DNA from: Antedon mediterranea
Taxonomy: Eukaryota > Echinodermata > Crinoidea > Comatulida > Antedonidae
Length of the DNA stretch: 64,000 bases
Assembly (NCBI RefSeq): GCF_964355755.1
Contig: NC_092672.1
Coordinates: 4,590,001 to 4,654,000 of the forward strand
Direction of reading: 5' to 3'
The position numbers and the translations under genes were made by a program. Below, in pieces: positions 35,487 through 46,120 of the stretch. Positions within the stretch are counted from its first letter, which is position 1. Each line of letters opens with the position of its first letter. The notes beneath the pieces were generated by a model. The model worked only from the letters and a program-made list of their open reading frames with translations. It had not been told where the DNA came from and made no database searches.

Positions 35487-36590
35487 ACTACTGATTGTGA
35501 GTTTGAATCCAATGCTTGTCGCATTGCTTGTATCCTTGGGCAAGACACTTTATACATGTTTGCCTCTCTCCACCCAGGCGTAATAAATGGGACACAACTT
35601 TGCGCTGATTACTAGCTGCATTTAACCCTTTCACTGCGGAGCATTATTCCCACCTCTGTGCGTAATGTATATTTAAGAAAAACATATGGTATTTTAATAA
35701 ATTGCAAAAAAATACTAATTGAGATAATTGTGTAATTATTTTTGTGGTGTGTGATGGGCAAAGGGTTAGTCTACAGTTAGGTATAACAAAAAAAGTAATT
35801 TGCATATTGATGACGTCATGTGACGTCATTATAGGTATTTTGGATTTCGTGTTTTTTATCGAATCAATGATAAAAACTATATTTTCTATAAGAAATTCTG
35901 ATGGAATACGTTTTTCCAACTGGATATTGATGAAGATACGTATAACAAATAAAAATATAAAAAAAAATTGAATTATTTTTATTGTTTTATAAAAATTATG
36001 CACAAATCAAAGTTTTGGGGCAAAATCGTGAAAATAATGACATTTTCCAAAAATTCACCATAGTACAAAACTAACTATTGTTTCAGAATTTTTTTTTTTT
36101 GCATGTTGTGATAAATACAATGTTGCCCTATTGGGGCTGGTAAATTTTGGTTACTTTCAAAATGGCCGCCATTACGCTACTCAAAACAACTTTCCAAGAT
36201 AGAATACTATTATATACACTATACTATATATAATATAACTATAGAGGGCGCATGATTTTCAAGACAATAATACAGCTATAGAGGGCCGTTTTTTTTGCTG
36301 GAAAAATTTTTTAATGACTTGGAAAAATATTCAAGTTCATCGAACAAATATAGAGGGTGCTATATATTATAGGCAAATACGATTAAATCATTGTTTTGCC
36401 CATACCCGGTATTACCGGGTATACGCACTTCAACGACATTTGTTTATACCCGGTAGTACCGGGTATACGCAGTGAAAGGGTTAATAGGAGTATGTTTCCA
36501 TATGTGTTTGATTAAAAAATTACCGGGGTAATAATATAGAGGTTTCACAACATTAGGAAATCCAGAATATTATGATCATTATTATCTTCA
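35487..36590 (+). mobile_element. tRNA-derived SINE, copy 3, split by a nested insertion
   Basis: The 5' part (35487-35625) shares GCATTGCTTGTATCCTTGGG, GCCTCTCTCCACCCAGG and GCGCTGATTACTAGCTGCAT with copies 1 and 2. The 3' part resumes at 36481 with TAGGAGTATGTTTCCATATG, exactly where copy 2 continues. The B box has decayed (GTTTGAATCC). Confidence 0.85.
35626..36480. mobile_element. piggyBac-like non-autonomous element (855 bp) in SINE copy 3
   Basis: Terminal inverted repeats CCCTTTCACTGCG and CGCAGTGAAAGGG are bounded by TTAA at 35622-35625 and 36481-36484, splitting a SINE at a known point. A CCC-starting TIR with a TTAA duplication is the piggyBac signature. Near the right end two ACCCGGTA-TACCGGGTATAC palindromes form subterminal repeats. 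An overlapping TGACGTCATGTGACGTCA pair lies near 35813. No transposase is encoded. Confidence 0.88.
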
Positions 36591-36724
36591 GGTTATGGTA
36601 CATCCTCTGTCCTCCCCAATGACCCAATTATACTACCATCTCTTGGTTCAAATGACAGACCTTAAGTACAGGTGAATACTGTATTCTTTTTAGTTTATTT
36701 TCTATAATAATCACACATAAAGTC

Positions 36725-37265
36725 TAATTAATGAATTATTTCCAGTTGACTTTTCACAATTGCTTGAGTTTGTATGAAGACAGCTACTAATTTGGAAGTG
36801 AACTTAAGATTGCTCTTAAGGTATTTCTACACTATCAAACTTTATGTGACCAAAAAAATGTGATGTGATGTGCCCATATATGGACATGATAATGTCATAT
36901 CACTACCATATTTGGAAATATCACTACCATATTTGGGAATATCACTACCATATTTGGGAATATCACTACCATATTTGGGAATATCACTACCATATTCGGG
37001 CACTTTTTTTTTTGTCAAACTAGTTTGGTAGTCAGAGCTTAATTAATGAATTATTTCCAGGTGCCTTTTCACAATTGCTTGAGTTTATGTGAAGACTGCT
37101 TCAAATTTGGAAGTGAAATTATACTCTAGAGTGATCTTACAGACTACTGCTGTACACCCACATAATTGCACCACTAGTGATGGTACCTATACAACATTAC
37201 AATCCAGGTTCTTATAATCATCTTAATTAATAAATTATGTCCAGTTGACTTTTCGCAATTCCCTG
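36725..37265 (+). repeat. Tandem repeats around a MITE insertion
   Basis: TAATTAATGAATTATTTCCA plus GACTTTTCACAATTGCTTGAG occurs at 36725, 37040 and, more diverged, 37222. A MITE B copy (36820-37041) separates the first two, so the duplication probably preceded the insertion. Confidence 0.75.
36820..37041 (+). mobile_element. MITE family B copy
   Basis: The copy begins TTTCTACACTATCAAACTTT and ends CAAACTAGTTTGG...CAGAGC. TTAA flanks it on both sides. About five TATCACTACCATATTTGGGA units are present. Confidence 0.88.
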
Positions 37266-38544
37266 GTTTCTCAGCAAATGTCAGTTTCTATATTTAAGTG
37301 CTATTCAAACTTCTACTTGAACTATCACTAATGTAATAATTAGGTTAGTCATGTCCTAATGGCCAGTTAATGAGTGAATGTGTATTTCAAACAGTAATTA
37401 GAAATCAAAATTGATCTATACTGAAATTCTGCCTTTTCGAGAGTCATTTGAGCATGTTGCTGCTCTATGATTTGACAAACCTCATATTTGTGAAAGCATG
37501 ATTTAGCCAAAAGCAAAATGTATCTGTATGTATTGTTTTTCAGCGTTCCTTCCAAGGAATACAGGCCTAAAAAAGTTATATTGCCCAAGTATAGCACCAA
37601 TAAAAACATATATTTTTTAGTCCGTTTGTTTTTCTATGCACTCTAAGCTGTTAAATCATATTACTTATATTTATGAAAGCAAAGTGATAATTTAACATTT
37701 TAATTTCATCTTTAAACAATCAGAGTATGCCCATGATAGAATAATAAAATAATGGGTTTTTTTTAGTGTTTTTTTTTAAATTTGACAATGACATGAAACA
37801 AGAAAAGGGGATCGAATCAATACTCAAATTATAAAAAAAACTATTTATTATTGGGCTTTTAAACAGATTAACTTTTCTTGGTTAACCTAAACATTTTTTT
37901 TCTTTCTAATTATAAAATGTCAAAATATGAAATATTATATTCAACAAATTATGAAAATTGACAAATTGAGTTTAGCTGGAAACTCACACATCAATAAAAG
38001 CATTAGTAATAGTTTTTCAATAATTTACTGAATTATACAACTCAATTTTTTCATTACAATTATAATAATTGATGATATTTGAAACAATCAACCTAATATT
38101 AGTAGAATTGTATGCTTATTAATACTTAATTGCATTTATGGATATAAAATAGAAATTGTTATCAGCTGTGAAAGGAAACAGTATTGATGTTGATAAAGAG
38201 TTAACAATCGCAGGCAACGGTGAATATGCATTTGACATATCAATAAACGATTAACGTTTCTTAAAAATGTGTAGTACTTTAGGCTTCTAAAGACCAACTC
38301 GAACAAAGTGATATGATGCAACCTGTCGCTCTGAGTTGTCAGGGTTTGTTGCGTCCTATTAAACATTAGACGTGCACCATGTCAACATACACCATGCCAT
38401 TCACTCAAAAGGTAAAATGGCTACCACTCAGGTTCTGGCTGCCTTTAACACTGTATAGGCCTAATTCTCTAAACTTTTAGTTATGGGAAACTGAAATTGT
38501 CCAAATAAATGGTTACATAGGGAGGCTGAGTGTCGGGGGATCAT

Positions 38545-38815
38545 TATACAGTATAACCCTGTTTTCGGACATCTTTATTAATGAGAACAAAGGGAAACCC
38601 ATTCAAGGGACACCTCTATTCAAGGGACACCTCAATTTAAGGGACAACTCTATTAAAGGGACAACTCTATTAAAGGGACACCTCTATTAAAGGGACACCT
38701 CCTCTATTCAAGGGACACCTCCTCTATTCAAGGGACACCTCTATTCAAGGGACACCTCTATTAAAGGGACATCGCTATGGTGTCTCCTTAATTACTGTAT
38801 TCTGTTTTTTTTTAA
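38545..38815 (+). repeat. 17-bp minisatellite element (AGGGACACCTCTATTMA)
   Basis: About ten units, some with CCTC insertions, lie between ACAGTATAACCCTG on the left and GGTGTCTCCTTAATTACTGT on the right. The inverted ends match the TACAGTAGAACC family. Confidence 0.9.
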
Positions 38816-39472
38816 TAAACTGAGAAATCAATCATTTACTTTAAATAAAATTTGAGTCGTGTGTGAATTGAACAAGATACCAAAAATTGACCCAAAGCCT
38901 CATGGTTCATTGCACGCATTGGCTACTAGTATAGTTTAACCACAAAGAAAATACAATACTCTCCAGCAAACATAAGATATCTGTTTTAAAGTATTGCAAA
39001 TGACTTGCGTATATCCAATCAATAAATAACTTCCAACAAACTACAAATAACTCAAACAGAATTTATATTTCTATTTACGATACGATAACACCGACCTGCA
39101 TATAGAAGTATTTAAATAGTTCTGCAAAAGAGCGGAAATAATTAGCTAGAATCATAGGCTGACAATGAACATATTAACTCGAATAAACAACCGTCGGTAT
39201 TTAGTTTAGCTAATTAACCAATCATATTAATTGATTTTCAGACTAGGAATTATTGATTGCAGATTGCTAGCTCTAGGGATAGGAAGATTGTCAATAGACT
39301 CGGGATGATCATAATTATATATGTAATTGGCACACATGTTTATTTGCTGTATATAAATCTTATTTAACATTACCGCATATCTTCGGTCAACCGATAAGTC
39401 ACATCAAATCCCATTAAAAACATTTTCTGAGGCTAAAAGGGATTTTTTGGTTAAATAAAATTTATCGTATCT

Positions 39473-39632
39473 AAAGTTCTGTCTACACTATCAAACTTTA
39501 TGTGACAAAAAAATGTGATGTGCCCATATATGGACATGATGTTGTCATATTACTACCATATTTTGGTATATCACTACCATATTTGGGCACATCACACTTT
39601 TTTTGTCGAACTAGTTTGATAGTTTTAGACAC
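39473..39632 (+). mobile_element. MITE family B copy
   Basis: Begins GTTCTGTCTACACTATCAAA and ends TCGAACTAGTTTGATAG. Two internal minisatellite units. Confidence 0.88.
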
Positions 39633-40129
39633 AGGTGCATTTTTATAATCTATTTATTTCTGAACTATAAATATAATTTCTTTATTATTGTACGTCAGAG
39701 CTATTAGTCTGTATATCATACTTGCGACCAAATCACTTACTCTACGTATTCCAAGTGTGGAAATTACTGTTAAACACCTTTAACATCAATAATACGTCCC
39801 CAATTGACTATTATCATTTCCCATACACTACCGCAGATAATCAATTTACCAACTTAAGTGTTGATAAAACTGGATACAAGTTCTACTCCAATTAAGCCTC
39901 CAATTAGAGACCTTCGGGACCAGAGGTGTAAAAATGCAACTGAAGTGTAAATACAACCATCTATATATTATTATGAAAGAGAGAGTTTGTACAGAAATGT
40001 GTTTGTTTCTTGAATTCAGTAATCCATGCACATGGGCAATGCAATTTTATTGTTTAGTTGCTTCCTTTTTCCTATCTTTTCTTCTGTGATGATGATATAA
40101 TTTAATTCATTTAATTCTTTTATTCTAGA

Positions 40130-40270
40130 TTGTTTGTGCTTTATTTTTTATTTATAAATTATATTTATTTTAATTTAATTTTTATTGTATTTTTGTAAGG
40201 GTCCCTAATGATCAGCTTCAGCTGGATGGACCAAACTCTTAAAATATCGTTAAAATAAACAAGAAAATTA
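40130..40270 (+). mobile_element. LINE 3' tail fragment
   Basis: GTAAGGGTCCCTAATGATCA and GCTTCAGCTGGATGGACCAA, followed by AT-rich sequence, resemble the 59.1/59.8-kb segment (GAGGGACCCT, ATCAGCTTCTGCTGGCTGGG, then (AATA)n). This is a typical LINE 3' end; the clade is undetermined. Confidence 0.5.
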
Positions 40271-40969
40271 ATAAAAAGTGTCATTTTTGTTCTTTGTTTG
40301 CCTAAGTTGTTAATTATGCGGCCGTTATGCGTCCTCCATCTTAATAATTGTATTTTTGTTTTTTTGTGATTATGATGGAAATAAAGATTGATTGAAAAAT
40401 GACAGCAATTGTACAGGTTTTACATTTGAACCACCAAGATGAGTGTAAAAAGGTAAACAGAGAGAGGTTGGGGTAATGGGTATCAAAATGATCAGAATTG
40501 TACTGCTATTCTGTATTGTAAGCTACATTTTGTGGTTTTACCTGCTCTGTTTATCTTTGCTAGATTCTCAATAACAATTTCCATATTTCATTGTAAAGGT
40601 GTACAACATTTTTTTCAGGTTTAGCCTATTAAGTTGTTATACGTCCTCCATCTTAATAATAATAATTGTATTTGTGGTTTTTTTTTTGTCTAAACAAGGA
40701 GCAGTATCTCTCATAAATAACTGATCTTGAATTAATTAACTTTTTTTTGCATATAATACTTCATTAGTATTTAATCTAATGTTCTGTGCAACATATATTA
40801 ATTTTTTTAATATTTAATTTTAAAAAGTGCATTAATAATTTATATGTGCAAATGTAACAAGTTTTAATAAATATATTACAAGGTCTAAACATGAATACAT
40901 TACTTTCAACATAATGTGTACAGTGTTAAAACAAAGATTATGATGACAACAGGAAACTCATATAAAACA

Positions 40970-41115
40970 TAAAGACACTATCAAACTTTATGTGACAAAA
41001 AAAGTGATGTGCCCATATGGAAATCATATCACTACCATATTTAAGCATATCACTACCATATTTGGGCACATCACATTTTTTTTTGTCAAACTAGTTTGAC
41101 AGTGTAGACAGAGCT
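40970..41115 (+). mobile_element. MITE family B copy
   Basis: Begins AAGACACTATCAAACTTTAT and ends AACTAGTTTGACAGTGTAGA. Two internal units. Confidence 0.88.
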
Positions 41116-41530
41116 CAAGAATGAAGGCCTTGGTAAAATTAAATATAAATAATATTACCTTTCCGTACAAATGTTTAAAAACAAATTTGTAAGAGAATGG
41201 TTTGTAAAAAAAATCCATATCGGAATTTAGATCATAATAATAATTCCAAAAACAGAGAAACTCAACAGTTCTTTTCAGAACTAATACACGTGGTGTACCG
41301 CAAACGTTATATCAAAATTCCCAAATAAATACAATGTTCATATGACCATTTACTGTACTTTGTATACATGTATTAAATTACTTGTTTATTTGTCTTCTTT
41401 TATACTACGTTTTACAAAAGATAATACAAAATGAGTTTTTCCAATTACGGATAAAAAGTGCATTTTAAGTATTTTCATTGAAGTGCGTTATTATATCATA
41501 TTGTATAATATTTATTGTGTGCTGTTGCAT

Positions 41531-42250
41531 AACATTTGAAAAATTGTAATATTAAACTGATTAAATTGAGTTCTTTTACAATATTATTAGTAACCGTTTT
41601 TTTCATAAGGATTCAGATAAAATGTTCATTTGCTTGGGTAATGCTTTTTCAACAGAATAGACTGTAGCCCTTTTTGTAAATGTTTAGTATTAGAAATAAA
41701 CATTTGAACAATTGTATATTAAACTGATTAAATTGAGTTCTTTTACAATATTATTAGTAACCATTTTTTCATAAGGATTCACTGATAAAATGTTCATTTG
41801 CTTGGGTAGTGCTTTTTCAACAGAATAGACTTTAGCCCTTTTTGTAAATGTTTCAGTATTAGAAATGAACATTTGAACAATTCTATATTAAACTTATTAA
41901 ATTTTGCTTTTTTCATAAGGATTCACTGATAAAATTGTAATATGGTTGGGTAGTATAGTGCTTTTTCAACTGAATAGATTTAAGAGCTTTTTGTAAATAT
42001 TTCAGTATTAGAAATGAACATTTGAAAAATTTGAATATTAAACTTAATAAATTTAGTTCTTATTAGTAAGCGCTTTTTTTATAAGGATTCAGATAAGATG
42101 TTAATATGCTCGGTGCTTTTTCAACTGAATAGACTTAAGCGCTTTTTGTAAATATTTCAGTATTAGAAAAGAACATTTGAACAATTTTAATATTAAACGC
42201 TCTTTTTAAATTGTTCAGTATGTATTCAAATAGAAATGAACATTATTTAG
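41531..42250 (+). repeat. Satellite-like array, unit about 150-170 bp
   Basis: AACATTTGAAMAATT-TATATTAAACT recurs at about 41531, 41699, 41868, 42018 and 42174. Shared landmarks are CATAAGGATTCA, GTGCTTTTTCAAC-GAATAGA and GCTTTTTGTAAAT. There are four full units and a partial fifth. The first three are about 168 bp and later ones shorter. Confidence 0.93.
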
Positions 42251-43173
42251 AATTTCTTTAACTTTAACACAATCATGATGATCTTCTGATAGTAAAGTTT
42301 TCATTTAATTTAAGTATTCTTTTGGAACATTATTTAACAATTTAAAAAAAAATTGCAATTTCATTTTACATTCATGTAATACAAATGTTGTTTTACTTAA
42401 TAGTTTTTGACAGACTATAATTGGAATAACATTGGAATGCTATTGGAATCTTAAGTGGAACACTAAGTGAAGTAATGTGTGTTTGTATTTTTTCAAATGA
42501 TGTTTTGAATGCTTTGACGAATATGAATTAGCATATAATTAGCATATATTTTTAGTTGGCAAAGCCAAAAGCATTTTGTCCAACTTTAGATTGACACATG
42601 CGTAGTTAATAGTCAGAAGGCCGATACTTCTCCAAAGGATATCTCCATACATACAACACGATCAAAATTGTTGAGTCTATCTATAATAGATTTAATGTAC
42701 GCAATGATCTTATTCAAGTTAAGCGGCAACACAACATGGATGAAGAAGAACCCATATTATGGTTCCCTTGATATCTCCTCTGTAAAGAGGTTGGCCATCA
42801 GAGCATATATTTCCCCATATGTTGTTTCATAGGAAAGTTTCGCCTGAAACTTAGGACCAATATTGCGTCTAGGTGCCAAAATAGGTTCTACTGTATTTCT
42901 GTCGTATAATACAGACAAGTGTTTTTTAAACATGAAGAATTAAATATTGGATTGATCCTAAGCCTCAACATGTCATGTTTGTTATTGCACGACAGACTAT
43001 ACCCTAGAGAGGGCTTAATAGAATACAAAACCACATGATAAGTAGATGGGTCAATAATGAAAAATACAGTATAGGATTTTGATGATTAAAGATACATTTG
43101 AAAATTATAAAGAAACTAAAGGTTTGGAAACAAGTAAAATACAGAACTTAACATATGGCTGCAGTTGTAAGTA

Positions 43174-43350
43174 AAGTTTGGTTCCCACTAGAACATAACG
43201 CAAGGACGTAAACGCAATGCAAGCGTTTTAACCAATGACAAGCAAAGTTATAGACAGTTAGCAATCACAAGCGAATAAGCCATCGCTTGTGATTGGTCAA
43301 TTCACTTGCGTTGCGTTACGTCCTTGCGTCGCTAGTGAGAAACGCTTTAG
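43174..43350. mobile_element. Small MITE with imperfect inverted ends
   Basis: The left part CCCACTAGAACATAACGCAA plus GGACGTAA pairs with the right part TTGCGTTACGTCCTTGCGTC plus GCTAGTGAG. A second inner arm ATCACAAGCGA pairs with TCGCTTGTGAT. Confidence 0.75.
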
Positions 43351-43660
43351 AAAGTAAAGATAAAATAGTTATAATTATCTGATAACAAATATGAAGACAT
43401 ATTGACATTGACAAGATACATTGAGAAGCTTTATAATGTCCTTTAAAGATGGTGTCAATAAATAATAATGCATAGTGCGTCCTTCTGATAAAAATATCTA
43501 ATGTACAGTATGTACATAAAAATGTTAAAGGTATTCAATATTCAGCTTTCTATTTTTGAAGGTTAAGAAAATCAATAAATGTACCTTTATGTACTTGAAT
43601 TTCTTTCTTTAAAAAAAAGGGAATTAAAGTGCAGTACAGTATTATTATTATCGACCTTAC

Positions 43661-46120
43661 CTCAGTATCATTAAGTTGAGCAGCATCCTGAGTAAGTTGC
43701 TCATCTTTAACTGGCTGTTCATATTCTTCCAAATTATTAAACAATTCGATAAGAGAAAATATGGATGCTGGGTGTTGCGGATCAAAGGCACCGGTTTCAT
43801 TGGCACCAGTTCCATTGTCACCGGTTTCATTAGTAACAGTTTCTGAATTTGGTTCAAAATGACTGGAACTCAAACTATCTGTTTTGCGATTAAAGTACGG
43901 AGCAGAGGAGAAATTGTCGACGAAAGAGTAATCCAACTGCTCAGAGATGTCAGGGCTAATGGAAGCCATATCTGGTTCAACCGGATACGGTGCGAGACGA
44001 GATGGTTCTGCCATCTTTTTTGGAGATGAAATATCTGGTTGAGAATCCTTGGAATCTTTTCTACTTGATTGAAAAGTTTGATGCTTTGAATTTTGATCAG
44101 AAACTAATGGTTCTGCCAATGAATCTAGTTTATCAAAAAATTCTGAAGATCTATTTCGGCTTTTATAACTTGGTGAGTTCATTTCAGCAAATGTGCGTGC
44201 TTCTTGGCCGTCTCTAGGCTTGCCAACATCAATCTTTTTACAATAAAGACGGGCTGCACAGCGAAAAGCATTCAAGGGAACCTTTCCATACAACGGACCA
44301 AAGAATAGTATCCCTCTGTGATACGACACAGCAACCGAATTCAACATTGATGGTTTTGCTGTAGATCGCTTGCCAAAAATATTTGTAAGCAATGTGCTGT
44401 CCTCTAATTCCTTCTCTGCCGTTTCTTGAAAACTTTTAAAATATCCCATAAATGAGCTATCGTCTTTTGTCTTTGTCTGATCATCGGTTCCTCCAAAGAT
44501 TCCAAAAAATGAAAACGAGTCATCATCTTGTTTCTTTTGGTGTGTATTCTCCTTTTTCTCTTGTGGTCGTTTGGGTTGCTTTGCTTTAGCTCCTCTGGCA
44601 AACTTCTTCAAGTTTTCTCTAGAACCCAAGACCGTTTTTGGTTCTGGTAAATCTTTCCCAAGATAACTGAACTGCGTTGATTTTTTAGGTTTTCCGGTAA
44701 AGGACCAATGTGCTGATTGAGTAGGTAAATGTCTTGTATCGATATCACTGGATCGTCTTCTAACTGAAGAGCGAGTCCCTTGAGACGATAGTTCATAGAA
44801 AGAAGTGTTCATTGGTCGTGGCTGTTTTATCTCCTCAGCGGGTCTTGATGGCAAGTTTTTTCTACCTCCAGTCAAACCATTCTGCTTCTCAACTTCAACA
44901 ACACTGCGAGGTGCCGGAATTGGATAAGTAAACGCCTCTTGTGTTTTGGTCTCATGAATTGTGGGAAACATATCCGAATGCATTTTTTGAAAATTACGAG
45001 ATCTAGAGGTTACATGTTTATGATCTGAATTTAAAGGTTGAGAATGACCATTAAATGCCTTTTTTTGCTGTGGATACAGTCTATCATATTTATTAGGCAT
45101 TGCTTCATTTTGGCCCGACAGATACGTACCATCATATTGATGTGAACTTGTACCATACATGTTATCCGTTTGTCTAGGCATGTATCTTCTAGAATCCTCA
45201 TGTAGAAATCCATTCTGGTTTGGAGTATAATTATTACCATTATAATGACGATCTAGTCCATTTTGGCCTGCTACATTCTTTGCACCAGAAACATTCAATT
45301 CATTATATGAATTATGTATACTCTCATTTCTCGGATTTTCGTTGATTCTATATCCATTAAGTGATGTTAAACTTTCTTCTTTTAACTGAGATGTTCTATC
45401 TTTCTGAACGCTTTCATATGATGGCGGTTTGGTCGATGGTAGCGTAGCATTAGTCCTGTGCGTATTTTTCTCTTCCCTCGTTTCTGCCGATTGATACGGA
45501 GCATGTTGTGGTAGATTAAGATGCTGGCCATAATTCACCTTTGAACTTGCAGGTTGTTTGGAATTACCATCATCACTTTTGAAGAAAAATCCAAGTGGAG
45601 AAGATTCAAGAGTCTTCATAAACATTGATTTATCCTCTGACTGTGGTTTAATATAACTACCGTTCAGATCCTCCCTGGTTAATTTAGCGCTTATAGGTGG
45701 CATACCAGGGTCTGAAGGGTGCGTAAAGATACTCTGTCCACTCATTGTAGGGCTAGGTGATGTCGAGCTATCAAATCCATTTTCATAAGGAACAACTTCC
45801 TCTGGATGTGTACTTGTTAGTCTGTCTAGAAATCTACCAGGCTCTTCAGGGTCGTACTCATCAGGAGTACTATACCTATCAGATCCTCCTTGAACACTAC
45901 CTGTACTGTCTTGCTTCGAAACTGTTACTCTTTCATTATTTCCACTCTTAGTAGCTGGATAAGTGGCACCATATGTGTTTTGAGTGCTTGAACTATTATT
46001 ATTATTATTGCTGAGTGAGTCTGAAGAGCCAAAATATCCAAACAATGAAAAATCTGATGTCTTGCTGTTATCGTTTTTCACAAGTTGCTCTGAGTTAAAT
46101 AGGCTTAACGATGGTAGCAT
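43661..46120 (-). CDS. RIMBP: Putative alternative first exon (820 codons), disordered N-terminus of RIM-binding protein isoform
   Basis: An 820-codon open exon starts at the first ATG (A at -3) after an in-frame TAA 42 nt upstream of that ATG, and ends at the donor GAG|GTAAGG in phase 0, compatible with exon 3 at 30948. No phase-0 acceptor is visible between the stop and the early codons, so it fits a first exon better than a cassette. The product is low-complexity and S/N/Q/P-rich. Features seen: a PPSY WW-ligand motif (residues 232-235); a RRRSS basophilic kinase-type site (454-458); a KKEN/KRPQ basic tract (about 512-530); aromatic F-x-x-F-G/K-type motifs near 24-34, 176-184, 535-547 and 555-564; and one compact Cys-containing segment (about 600-630) with hydrophobic FFGPLYG and CAARLYC. 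I recognise no folded domain. It could be a separate nested gene, but the donor phase and strand argue for a RIMBP isoform of about 1,160 residues up to the left edge. Confidence 0.72.

Larger units (their letters stand above)
33087..43660 (-). other. RIMBP: Region between the two alternative first exons
   Basis: It holds POU-like sites (33190-33295), a SINE split by a TTAA element (35487-36590), three MITE B copies, a minisatellite element (38545-38815), LINE-tail fragments (40130-40270, 40620-40680), a satellite array (41531-42250) and a small MITE (43174-43350). No additional exon was seen in 33300-35400. Confidence 0.75.

Noticed and set aside
35644-36003. Overlapping 119- and 75-codon frames inside the 855-bp TTAA element
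   Set aside because: Both are AT-rich, opposite and overlapping. Neither resembles a transposase, so they are chance frames.
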